From Bacilli bacterium (GTDB taxonomy: Bacteria; Bacillota; Bacilli; RF39; UBA660): a DNA stretch of 64,000 bases. Below, piece by piece: positions 44,672 to 53,800 of the stretch. The notes below the pieces were generated by a model, which had not been told where the DNA came from, searched no databases, and saw only the letters and a list, made by a program, of their open reading frames with translations. The DNA lies in the NCBI GenBank assembly GCA_017525855.1, contig JAFXSE010000026.1, positions 1 through 64,000 of the forward strand, written 5' to 3'. The position numbers were made by a program, and so were the translations under genes. The first letter of the stretch is position 1. Every line of letters starts with the position of its first letter.

Positions 44672-46211
44672 CATAATATTACAAAATAAAATTGAACAAA
44701 CTATTCTCATCAATTCAAAACTATATAGCCTAAGGAAACTAGGAATTCTAAAAAAAGAAGATATACCTAACTTTATTAAAAAAATATCGCTATTATCAGG
44801 AATTCTTATAAACATAGTAAAAGAAATAATATTGAAATTAATTTACTTTTATACCATTTATTTCATTATCAAACTTATATGTGGTAAGTATAATTTTAAT
44901 GTTTTTATAAACAGTTTTATAGTTCTATCTATATTTGGATCCATAATTAATTCTAAAATATTAAAAACCAGTAAAAGTAAGTATCATAGCGTTATACTTT
45001 TAAATATGAATTGTAAAGATTATACTATTTCTGAAATACTATCTAATCTAATCTTTAGTTTTATTTTTCAATTTATTAGTTTTATAATACTTCAAGACAT
45101 ATTAAAAATATCATTACCAGTTAATCTTTTATTATCTATTTTTATCGTGCTAATTAAAATAATAGGAGAAGCATTTAACATGCTCTATTATCAAAAAAAG
45201 AAAAATTTGTTTTTAAACAACACTATATTATATTTCTCGTTATTATTTGTTCTCATATCCATAATTATTATTACTTCAATGTTGCATGTCTATATAAATA
45301 TTAATATTTTAAAAATTACAAATATCGTTTTACTAATTGTAAGTATTATAAGTTTTATCTATATCCTAAAAATTAAAGATTATAAAACAATATACAAAAG
45401 AGTTACTAATATCAATAGTTATACTTTAAATGATGGAAGTAGCATCTCCAAAGAAGAAATATATAGTATAAATAACGAATACAAAAAGAAAGTAAATAGA
45501 TATAAATACAAAAGCCCTTATAAATACTTTAACAGTATATTCATAAAAAGACATAAGAATATATTATTAAAACCTATTTTACGAGAGACAATATTCTTAT
45601 TAGTAATTGGAATAATAACAGTAATAGGGGTACTAATAAATAAGAGAATAAATGATATAGTAAGTTTTACAATTATGAAATATTTTATGTGGCTATTCCT
45701 AATTATATATATTCTCAATAAAACTCAACCAATAACTGAAGCTATGTTTATAAATTGCGATAGAAGTCTATTAACATATGATTTTTATAAAGAGAAAAAA
45801 GTTATTATAAATATCTTTAAAGAAAGATTAGTATCACTTATTATTATTAATTTACTACCAGTTATTATACTTAGTACTTTTATACCGCTATTACTTCATA
45901 TAACAGTAGGAATAAATATATATAACATGATATTAGTATTTATAACTTTAACTACAACATCAATACTATTTACTATACATTCATTATCTTTATATTATCT
46001 AATGGAACCATATGATAAAGATTCAAGATTAACAGATTTAAGATACCAAATTATTAATTCTCTCTTAATAATTATTTTACTAATTTTAGTAAAGATAAAA
46101 ATATCTCTAAACGTTCTAACTATTATAACTATATCAATAAGCATATTATATATTATAATAAGTATTATTTTAGTAAATACAAAAGCCCAAAAAACATTTA
46201 AACTCAAATAA
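44661..46211 (+). CDS. ABC transporter permease-like membrane protein
   Basis: 516 residues with about twelve hydrophobic segments in two groups of six, separated by a charged cytoplasmic region (about 245-305). Arrangement resembles the large ABC-2-type permeases (YthQ/SkfF/EcsB-like) that pair with a single ATPase; sequence is too diverged to name. Translation probably coupled to the ATPase gene it overlaps. Very Ile/Asn/Lys-rich. Start ATG 44661. Confidence 0.7.
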   Translation: MINNIILQNKIEQTILINSKLYSLRKLGILKKEDIPNFIKKISLLSGILINIVKEIILKLIYFYTIYFIIKLICGKYNFNVFINSFIVLSIFGSIINSKILKTSKSKYHSVILLNMNCKDYTISEILSNLIFSFIFQFISFIILQDILKISLPVNLLLSIFIVLIKIIGEAFNMLYYQKKKNLFLNNTILYFSLLFVLISIIIITSMLHVYININILKITNIVLLIVSIISFIYILKIKDYKTIYKRVTNINSYTLNDGSSISKEEIYSINNEYKKKVNRYKYKSPYKYFNSIFIKRHKNILLKPILRETIFLLVIGIITVIGVLINKRINDIVSFTIMKYFMWLFLIIYILNKTQPITEAMFINCDRSLLTYDFYKEKKVIINIFKERLVSLIIINLLPVIILSTFIPLLLHITVGINIYNMILVFITLTTTSILFTIHSLSLYYLMEPYDKDSRLTDLRYQIINSLLIIILLILVKIKISLNVLTIITISISILYIIISIILVNTKAQKTFKLK

Positions 46212-46230
46212 CTATTGTATTTTACACAAA

Positions 46231-46259
46231 TTGACAAAAAAAGGGTTTTATGGTATAAT
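46231..46259 (+). promoter_or_regulatory. promoter of the glucosaminidase gene
   Basis: Near-perfect: TTGACA (46231-46236), 17 bp spacer, TATAAT (46254-46259) with extended TGG. Confidence 0.85.
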
Positions 46260-46307
46260 ACACATATATTGATTTTAGTATAATGAATCAATTATGAGGT
46301 GAATTTA

Positions 46308-46976
46308 ATGAAAAAATTAAATTATATTGCTGCTGGATTATCAACTATTGGTTTTTCAATGATTTTAGTAGCAATGTTAATGTTAAATGGTGTTGATATA
46401 TCAAACATTAAAGTAAGTGATAGTATTCTTGCTTTTAATGAAGTAAAAGAAGAAGAATCGACAAATAGTAATGAAGAAACAATTATTAACGATATAAAAG
46501 TAAAACAACTATCTTCAGTAGTAACAGAAAAAAGAAAAATTGCAAAAGCTGAAAGCTTGAGGGTAGAAGTTTATGATGGCCTTACATTAGAAGAATTAGC
46601 AGCTAGATTAAACAGAAATTTAGGTAGTGCAACACTTGCTGGAAAAGGTGAATTAGTTGCTAGTTACGCTTTACAAAAAGGTGTGGATCCTTATGTGGCA
46701 ACAGCTATTATGATACTTGAAACTGGTTATGGTACAAGTAAAATGGTTCGTACATGTAATAACGTTGCAGGACAAAAAGGTTCTCCTAACTGTATGGGTG
46801 CCTATAAAGGTTATCCAACAATTGATGATGGTATTAGAGGAGCAATAGATAATCTTTATAATAACTATTACTCTAAAGGCTTGACAACAGTTGAAACAAT
46901 TGGGCCAAAATATGCTGAAAGTTCAACTTGGGTATCTAAAATAAATAGTTTTATTAATAAAATAAGAAATAATTAG
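46308..46976 (+). CDS. membrane-anchored glucosaminidase-type peptidoglycan hydrolase
   Basis: 222 residues from ATG 46308 (GAGGTG 46296-46301; the in-frame GTG there is part of the ribosome site). One N-terminal transmembrane helix (about 8-28), a linker of about 70 residues, and a lysozyme-like glucosaminidase domain (about 105-222): YALQKGVDPYVATAIMILETGYGTSKMVRTCNNVAGQKG, with Glu of ILETGYG as the likely acid, then SPNCMGAYKGYPTIDDGIRGAIDNLYNNYY. Expected to cut glycan strands outside the membrane. The strong promoter suggests high expression. Confidence 0.8.
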   Translation: MKKLNYIAAGLSTIGFSMILVAMLMLNGVDISNIKVSDSILAFNEVKEEESTNSNEETIINDIKVKQLSSVVTEKRKIAKAESLRVEVYDGLTLEELAARLNRNLGSATLAGKGELVASYALQKGVDPYVATAIMILETGYGTSKMVRTCNNVAGQKGSPNCMGAYKGYPTIDDGIRGAIDNLYNNYYSKGLTTVETIGPKYAESSTWVSKINSFINKIRNN

Positions 46977-46998
46977 ACGCAGAATGCGTCTTTTTTTT
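46975..46998 (+). terminator. terminator after the glucosaminidase gene
   Basis: AGACGCA / TGCGTCT (46975-46981 with 46985-46991), triloop GAA, T run. Confidence 0.85.
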
Positions 46999-47000
46999 AC

Positions 47001-47025
47001 AAAAAAAGGTTAGAAAACTAACCTT
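47001..47025 (-). terminator. terminator after the ferredoxin gene
   Basis: On the minus strand AAGGTTAG, loop TTTT, CTAACCTT, then T run (plus-strand 47006-47025). Confidence 0.8.
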
Positions 47026-47032
47026 GATTATT

Positions 47033-47230
47033 TTATTCTACTTCTTCAATTGCACTAGTTGGGCAAGAATCAATTGCATCTCTTGCGCTATCTATATTTT
47101 CTTCGCTAACTTCTTGATCGTTGTTAATTACTTGAGAGAAACCTTCATCGTTAATTTCAAATACTTCAGGCGCAATAGCTGCACAAGCACCACATCCAAT
47201 ACATTGATCTTTATTTACATTAACTTTCAT
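47033..47230 (-). CDS. single-cluster [4Fe-4S] ferredoxin
   Basis: 65 residues, acidic. Cluster ligands Cys10, Cys13, Cys16 (CIGCGAC) and Cys56 (CP), the monocluster 'Fer4_13-type' pattern of Bacillus and Clostridium ferredoxins. Soluble electron carrier. Start ATG 47230 with GGAGG on the minus strand. Lone gene between convergent and divergent neighbours. Confidence 0.93.
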   Translation of the reverse strand: MKVNVNKDQCIGCGACAAIAPEVFEINDEGFSQVINNDQEVSEENIDSARDAIDSCPTSAIEEVE

Positions 47231-47388
47231 TTACAATACCTCCTTAATAAACTACATTTAAAATACCATAATTAATAAAATAAAACAACATTAACAAGGT
47301 AATTTTATGTAAAGTAAGAAAAAAAAGTATATCAACAATTGATAAAAATATATTTTTTTGATATCCTAATAATAGGGAGATAATGTCA

Positions 47389-48759
47389 ATGAGATTTAGA
47401 AGAAGACGAAAAAATAAGTATATGAAAAGACTTATTCTAATGCTTTTAGTATTAGTTAGTTTTTCTGTTGGTTATGCTTATTTAAATAAGTCTTTATCCA
47501 TTGAAGGAACGACAACGGTTGCTAAAACAACATGGAATGTAAGATTTCAAAATATTCAAGTATTTGATAATAATGCAATAGTTGAGACTGCTCCAACACT
47601 TTTAGATAATGCAACTAAGGTAAGTTTTGCAATTAATTTAGATAAACCAGGAGATTCATATGGCTTTACAGTAGATGTAGTAAATAGTGGAACAGTAGAT
47701 GCGAAACTAAGTAGTATATCATTAACAGATGAACTTCAAAATAAAACAAATTATTTAGACTATAGTCTAACTTATATAGATGGAGTAGAAATACAAGAAG
47801 GAGATGCTCTAAAAGCAGGAGAACATGAAACAATAAAGTTTAAAGCTTATTTTAAAAAAGATATAACAGCTAGTGATTTAGAAAGTGATGACACAGTATT
47901 AAATCTAGTTTTAACAGCAACATATTCTCAATCAGATGGGACAGAAGTAGCCGTAAACCATCCAGTAACATGTAGAAAGGCAACAACACTTCATACAGAA
48001 ACATGTAGTAGAACAGATAGTTATGGATGTATAGCAAAAGGATATGCAAATGGGGACACTATAACTTATGGACATACAAATGGAACTAGTCTAGTAAACG
48101 GACAGAGTGGAGGATATGCACTAGACTGTGATGTATCAGGAAATGGAGACTATGAAAGATTCTACTATGTATCAGACTTATATACAGGAACAGAGAATGG
48201 AGTAGATCAGTTTGATAGTAACTATGCTGTATTAATATATCATAAAAATATAGGAACAGCAGTAGCATATAATAGTGCTGAGGAAAACTGGCATGGACCA
48301 GTAACGTTACTGTCAAGTCTTCCAACAAGGAGTACATGGGCAAATGAAAACATAAATTTAAAGAGTACATCAAGAACAATAGTAAATGAACAAGGCGCTC
48401 AAACAACAAATAATGATTCAAATACAATAGAGAATCCATTCAACTATACAGATAGAGTAGCTAGAATCTTAACAACACATGAAATAGATAAAGCATTAGG
48501 TTCAACATCAAGAATAACTAGTGGATATTTAGATAACGCAGAATACCTAATGGAAGATAGTGCTTATTCAAAGGAATCAGGATGTTCAGGAGGAGCATGC
48601 TATTATTGGTTAGAGACACCTCATTCGTCCGCTTCGGCTTATGCGTGGAGCATGCGCGGCCACTACCGCCGCTTGAGCTACGGTTCTGCTTCTGATGCGG
48701 TCTACTGTGGTGCTCGTCCCGCCGTTGAAATTCCAAAAGTAAATATTAGTTTAAAATAG
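47389..48759 (+). CDS. surface protein with TasA/camelysin-like N-terminal region and lectin-like C-terminus carrying a GC-rich variable-looking end
   Basis: 456 residues. ATG 47389 fits GGGAGA at 47375-47380; ATG 47383 is too close. An Arg/Lys-rich start and one hydrophobic signal/anchor (13-31, VGYAYLNKSLSI) resemble SipW-processed TasA/CalY proteins; residues 35-185 look like their beta sandwich. From about 195 a Cys-rich linker leads to a C-type-lectin/FGE-like (DUF6273-type) domain: RFYYVSDLY, NYAVLIYHK, ENWHGP, RILTTHEID, SGYLDNAEYLM, YYWLETP and final CGARPAVEIPK. Residues about 411-447 are encoded by strikingly GC-rich, A-poor DNA, unlike the remaining gene. Probably an adhesin or ligand-binding surface protein; ligand unknown. 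Confidence 0.75.
   Translation: MRFRRRRKNKYMKRLILMLLVLVSFSVGYAYLNKSLSIEGTTTVAKTTWNVRFQNIQVFDNNAIVETAPTLLDNATKVSFAINLDKPGDSYGFTVDVVNSGTVDAKLSSISLTDELQNKTNYLDYSLTYIDGVEIQEGDALKAGEHETIKFKAYFKKDITASDLESDDTVLNLVLTATYSQSDGTEVAVNHPVTCRKATTLHTETCSRTDSYGCIAKGYANGDTITYGHTNGTSLVNGQSGGYALDCDVSGNGDYERFYYVSDLYTGTENGVDQFDSNYAVLIYHKNIGTAVAYNSAEENWHGPVTLLSSLPTRSTWANENINLKSTSRTIVNEQGAQTTNNDSNTIENPFNYTDRVARILTTHEIDKALGSTSRITSGYLDNAEYLMEDSAYSKESGCSGGACYYWLETPHSSASAYAWSMRGHYRRLSYGSASDAVYCGARPAVEIPKVNISLK
48615..48735 (+). other. putative DGR variable region (GC-rich, adenine-depleted 3' end of a CDS)
   Basis: By direct count 48621-48720 has 61 G or C and only 10 A per 100 nt, in a region otherwise near 30% G+C and very A-rich. 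Codons after WLETP are mostly NNC/NNT (CAC TAC CGC CGC .. AGC TAC GGT TCT GCT TCT GAT), as A-to-N mutagenesis of AAC/AAT template codons would leave. It ends with an invariant-looking GC-rich block (GGTGCTCGTCCCGCC) coding GARPA, in the place of an IMH. No template repeat seen in the window. Confidence 0.6.
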
Positions 48760-48762
48760 AAA

Positions 48763-48791
48763 TAGAGAACTTGAAAAAGTTTTCTTTTTTT
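48763..48791 (+). terminator. terminator after the lectin-like gene
   Basis: GAGAACTT, GAAA tetraloop, AAGTTTTC (one imperfect pair), then a long T-rich run. Confidence 0.7.
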
Positions 48792-48838
48792 AGTTTTTTT
48801 CTTTTTTCTTAGAATAATATATATGATGAATAAAATAG

Positions 48839-48919
48839 TTAATTGTTTTAGAGGAGGAAAAATGCTATGATAATGGAGTAGAGGGCTTAACTAAAGAGAA
48901 AATAGAAAATTTAAAATAA
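48839..48919 (+). pseudogene. possible gene remnant: strong ribosome site followed by broken reading frame
   Basis: AGAGGAGG (48850-48857) precedes ATG 48863, but that frame stops after two codons (ATG CTA TGA). In another frame, 48863-48919 reads CYDNGVEGLTKEKIENLK then TAA, which looks like real coding sequence. A small indel after the start codon would explain both. Too short to identify; the 248-nt gap otherwise holds only the terminator upstream and a probable -10 (TATAAT 48981-48986) for the next gene. Confidence 0.3.
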
Positions 48920-49007
48920 ATCTTCATTTATTCTTTTAAAAATACTACTTCTCATAATTATTAAACTATGTTAAAATTAATATAATAAGAGTGCCAGAGG
49001 TGATAGT

Positions 49008-49937
49008 ATGGAAAGTAGAATGAATAGATATGAAGAAGATTCGCCTAAAAGACAAACTAGAAGTAACCGCAATAAAGAATTATATGAAAGATTAAACGAT
49101 ACAAATTCATTTACTACATATACAGATATAAAGTCTACTAATACAATCGTACTTGATGCTGCTAAAAAAAATTATAGAACTCGTGAAGGTTATCAACAAA
49201 TAAAAGAATATGCTGATTTAGTACCAAAACCAAAAGTAAAAAAAGAACTTGATGATTTCAATAATTTATACAAAGCAAATGAGAATAAAGTTTATGATAT
49301 AAATAGTGTTATTGAAGAAGCTAAAAAGAACAGAAAAGAAAAAGATGAACTAGAAGAAAAACGTAAATTAAAAGATACAAGCTATAATGTTTTAAACTTA
49401 GATAAAGAGAAAATTGAAGAATATAGAAAAAATAGAAATAAAGTGATTCGTGCTGATTCTGAAGAATTTAAAGAAATAATTAATACTATTACTACTAAAG
49501 CTATTAATGGAGAAATTGATAAAGAAACAAGTGTTAATCTTTTAAGTGATTTAATGGCAACACAAGCTTTAGACATGATAGAAGGAATTGAAGTAACAGA
49601 TGAGGATAATGAAGCAAAAAAAGAGTTAAAAGAAGAACCGGATATAAATAATGATGTATTAAGTGAAGCTGACTTAAAATTAGTTGAAGAAAAAAAACTA
49701 GAATCAGATTTAAAAGATCAAGAATTAAAAGGAAAAAATCAAAGTAAGAATATTTTTAAAGATATGGATCAATCATTCTATACTAGAAGTATGGACTTAT
49801 CTGATAAAGATTTTGATTTAGAAATTGTTGATGATGATGCTAAAAAAAGTCATACAGGAATAAAAGTATTTTTTACAATAGTTTTACTTGCAGTAATTGG
49901 TGTGATTGTATATTTCATATTAAAAAAGGGTATTTAA
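49008..49937 (+). CDS. hypothetical tail-anchored coiled-coil protein
   Basis: 309 residues: a highly charged, helical cytoplasmic body with probable coiled coils (about 85-160 and 200-240) and a single C-terminal transmembrane helix (about 283-305) ending in KKGI, so tail-anchored. No known domain recognised. Start ATG 49008 with AGAGGTGA. It comes just before another unknown gene and polC; a role in membrane attachment of a cytoplasmic process would fit the shape but is inference. Confidence 0.5.
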   Translation: MESRMNRYEEDSPKRQTRSNRNKELYERLNDTNSFTTYTDIKSTNTIVLDAAKKNYRTREGYQQIKEYADLVPKPKVKKELDDFNNLYKANENKVYDINSVIEEAKKNRKEKDELEEKRKLKDTSYNVLNLDKEKIEEYRKNRNKVIRADSEEFKEIINTITTKAINGEIDKETSVNLLSDLMATQALDMIEGIEVTDEDNEAKKELKEEPDINNDVLSEADLKLVEEKKLESDLKDQELKGKNQSKNIFKDMDQSFYTRSMDLSDKDFDLEIVDDDAKKSHTGIKVFFTIVLLAVIGVIVYFILKKGI

Positions 49938-49947
49938 TACTTTTTTT
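49922..49947 (+). terminator. weak terminator
   Basis: AAAAAA-GG-GTAT, loop TTA, ATACTTTTTT (bulged stem around the stop codon), T run. Confidence 0.4.
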
Positions 49948-50008
49948 CTTTTTTTGATAACTTTTTTACTTACTTATGATATTATATTATTGTTAGAGTG
50001 GTGGTAGT

Positions 50009-50845
50009 ATGAATTTAAAATTTGCTGTAAATGAATATATATTGATATGGTACTTATTATTTCAACAATCTGTATCTAAAAAAATGAATGATTATAAACA
50101 AAAATTGTGGAAAAACTTTAAAAAAGAATATGCATTATTAGAAAAAGAGAAAAAAATAATTTTAGAAGATCCTAAAAACTACATTCCAGATAATGACATA
50201 ATTTATGAATTAGTAAAGAACTTTGATGAATATGAAGAATTATTAAAACAAACAGAAAACTATAAAGTAGATGTTTTGAAAATCTGGGATAAATATAAAA
50301 ATAAAGTTAATAAAGAAATATTTAATATTTTAAGACTTGAAATAAAAAATTGCCATATGCTACTTGTTAATCCTAAAATAAATATTATTGATTTATCGTC
50401 TAAGAATGATAATAAAATTAATACTATTGTCTATGGAAAGACATTAAGTGATCGTGATATACAAGACCTATTAGAAATGATTTATATTATTTTGAAAAAA
50501 GAGTTTAAAGAATTTAACTCAGATAATAAAGAGATAGTTGATGCAGTTTTAGAGTTAGCTATTTTAAATGAGTTAGGAACAAGATTAACAGGAAAGAGTT
50601 GCTACTTAGTTGGAAGAAGTGATCTAGGACTTTTAAAAAGACAAATATATCCATATTTTCTTATGTATTTAGGAATAGATCGTGATGATTTGACAGCTTA
50701 TATGCGTAGAGATGGCATAATTTTTGATACAAAGAACTACACTAATGAAATTCAGCTTAGAAAAATAAATCTGAAAGAGTTTATTAACTTTTGTATTAAC
50801 AATCAAAGAATAATTTTAAAATTAGATAAAGTTGGGGTAAAATAA
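50009..50845 (+). CDS. hypothetical protein upstream of polC
   Basis: 278 residues, soluble, helical, Lys/Asn-rich. The C-terminal part contains TGKSCYLVGRSDLGLLKRQIYPYFLMYLGIDRDDLTAYMRRDGII, a conserved-looking stretch, but I cannot match it to a family. The first 20 residues are hydrophobic (YILIWYLLFQQ) yet lack a clean signal. 16 nt before polC without a terminator, so probably cotranscribed. Start ATG 50009; GAGTGGTGG upstream. Confidence 0.5.
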   Translation: MNLKFAVNEYILIWYLLFQQSVSKKMNDYKQKLWKNFKKEYALLEKEKKIILEDPKNYIPDNDIIYELVKNFDEYEELLKQTENYKVDVLKIWDKYKNKVNKEIFNILRLEIKNCHMLLVNPKINIIDLSSKNDNKINTIVYGKTLSDRDIQDLLEMIYIILKKEFKEFNSDNKEIVDAVLELAILNELGTRLTGKSCYLVGRSDLGLLKRQIYPYFLMYLGIDRDDLTAYMRRDGIIFDTKNYTNEIQLRKINLKEFINFCINNQRIILKLDKVGVK

Positions 50846-50861
50846 TCAGGAGGTAATTATA

Positions 50862-53800
50862 ATGGATGATAAGATAAAAATACTACTAGAAAAGCTTAAT
50901 ATACAAGAAGACCATTATAATTCTTTTTTGTCTTCAAAACTTGATAAAATAAAAGTAAATAAAGAAAATAAAACGTGTACAATTTATATTAGCAATCCCA
51001 ACATGTATAATATTGAAATCATAGAAGAATTAGATAAGAATAAGCATTTAATTGCCCCTGATTTCAACCAGGTAGATATAGTTTATAATTTTCAAAATAA
51101 AGATAATAAAATATATTTGTCATACTTTCCCCTTGCTTTAGAAAAAGTAAAAAACGAATTAAGAGTAATTGAAATATATAAAGATAAATTACGACTTGAA
51201 TATAACAATTTTATTTTAGTAGCTAATAATAAAGTAGAACAGACCAAACTAAATAAAGTATTAGAACAAATAAACAGTTTTTATCATAAACTTGGATTAG
51301 TTGAAGAAATAAAGGTAGAATATCGTGAAGAACATCTTATAAAAGATGTAATTGAAAAAAACATTTCAGAAAGTATTGACAACGCTCAAAGTAGTTTAAT
51401 TGAATATAAAAAGAAAGAAGAAAATAAACAAAATGATGAGGATAAACCTAAGTTTCCTCGTAGGATGAGCACAAAAAGAGATCCTGATAGTATACTAGGA
51501 CTTATGATTGAAGATATGCCTATACCTATCCATTCTATTCTTGGCGAAGATAATAATGTAACAATTTGGGGAGAAATTTTTGGCATAGATTACTTTGAAT
51601 CTAGTAAAAGTGACTTTAAGATTATTACATTAAAAGTAACTGATTATGAGGATAGTATATATTGTAAAGTTTTTGCTAGAGGTGAAGAAGAATATAAAAG
51701 ACTTTGTGGTGAAATAAAAAAAGGTAAATGGTATAAATTAAGAGGATATGTCAAGAGTGACCATTTTTCAAATGATGAGTTAGTTTTAAATGTTAGAGAC
51801 ATAAACTTAGAAGATAAGAAAAAAGAAGTTAGAGAGGATAACGAAGAAGAGAAAAGAGTTGAACTTCATGCCCATACAAAAATGAGTCAAATGGATGGCC
51901 TTTGTGATGAAGTTGCTCTCGTTAATCAAGCTATCAGCTGGGGTCATAAAGCAATTGCTATTACTGACCATAATGGATGTCAATCATTTCCACATGTTTT
52001 TAATACTGTAACAGCATATAATAAAAATCAACCAGAAGAAGACAAATTTAAAGCAATCTATGGTACAGAACTTACTTTAATAGATGATTCAGTAGATATT
52101 GTTGTGAGAAAAACAGATGATATTATGCTCGATCTTACTTATGTAGTTTTTGACTTTGAAACAACAGGTTTTAATGCAGGCGGTAAGGACTCTATTATTG
52201 AAATTGGTGCAGTCAAAATGAAAGATGGAGTTATTCTTGAAAGATATGATGAACTAATAAACCCAGGAGTAAAACTGTCTCAAAAAATAATAGATGTTAC
52301 AAGCATTACTGATGAAATGCTTGAAGGAAAAGACACTGAAGAAAATGCTATTAAAAGATTTATTGAGTGGTTTGGCGATTTACCAATGGTTGCACATAAC
52401 GCCAAATTCGATGTTTCTTTCCTTGAAATGGCATATAAGAAATATAATTTAGGTACATTTAAAAATACAGTAATTGATACTTTAGAACTTTCACGCACAT
52501 TAGACAATACTTATGGCCGTCATAGTCTAAGTGCTTTAGTAAAAAGATATGATGTACCATGGGATGAAGAACACCATCACAGAGGTGATTATGATGCTGA
52601 AGGTACAGCTTTAGTATTTTATAAAATGTTAAAAAAACTAGATAATCGTAATATAGAGAAAATGAGTGATTTGGATAAATTAGTTAGTCGTGATGAAATA
52701 CACAAATATGGTAAAAGTTATCATGTCAATTTGTTAGCACTTAATAAAACAGGACTTAAAAATCTATTTAAATTAATTAGTCTTGCCAATACAAAATATT
52801 TATATAAAACACCCAGAATACTGCGAAGTGAAATAGAATCTCACAGAGAAGGTTTACTTGTTGGTAGCGGTTGTTATGAGAGTGAAGTGTTTTTACAAGC
52901 ACGAAGTAAAGCTGATCAAGAATTAACCAATATTATACGTTTTTATGACTATGTAGAAGTTCAACCACTAGAATGTTATGGACATCTTATTCAAAGTGGT
53001 GACTTTGCTAATGAATATGAATTATCACATCACTTGAAAAAAATAATTAGAGTAACAGAAGAAGCAGGGAAACTAATAGTAGCAACTGGTGATGTTCATC
53101 ATATAAACAGAGAAGATAAAATATATCGTGAAATAATTGTAAATCAAAAAGTTCCAGGTGGGGGACGACATCCTTTAGCTCGTAACAATATAAAAGAAAT
53201 ACCATCTAATCATTTTAGAACAACTAGAGAAATGTTAGATGACTTCAGTTTCTTGGAAGATGATGAATTAACACACCGCCTTGTTATTGAAAATCCTAAT
53301 AAGATAGCTGATATGACTGAAATTATAGAAGTAATTATAGATACAGGAGGAATACCATTTTCTCCACGCGTTAAAAGTGATGATGGAAAAAGTTACTTAG
53401 ATTGTCCTGTTGTAGTAACAGATCTTGTTTACACAAAGGCACGTGATTGGTATGGAGAACCTCTCCCATATTCTATTGAAGAACGTATAGCAACAGAATT
53501 ATATGGAGATATAGTATATAAAATTATTACTGAAGATTTAGAAAAAGAAAACTTATCTAAAGAAGATTTTAATAAACAGTCACATAAGAAACTTCATGAC
53601 ATTATTTTGTTAGGTAAAGAAAAAGTAAAAGAGTTTGTAAGTAGTTATATAAAAAGAACAAGCGAAGAAGAATTAGATGAAAAATCATTAGAAAAAGCAA
53701 CAGATAAAGCTCTAGGTGGAGTAATTGGTGGAGGATTTGATCCTATTTACTTAATTGCGCAACGTCTAGTAAAGCATTCTAATGATGAAGGATATTTAGT

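Noticed and set aside
47024..47275. Plus-strand reading frame opposite the ferredoxin
   Set aside because: The minus strand encodes a complete ferredoxin with four cluster Cys, ribosome site and terminator; the plus frame has none.
48086..48736. Minus-strand frames inside the lectin-like gene
   Set aside because: They exist because the gene is A-rich on the plus strand or GC-rich at its end; no ribosome site or recognisable motif.
47000..50000. Template repeat or reverse transcriptase next to the putative variable region
   Set aside because: No second GC-rich copy and no reverse-transcriptase-like protein is present anywhere in the window.
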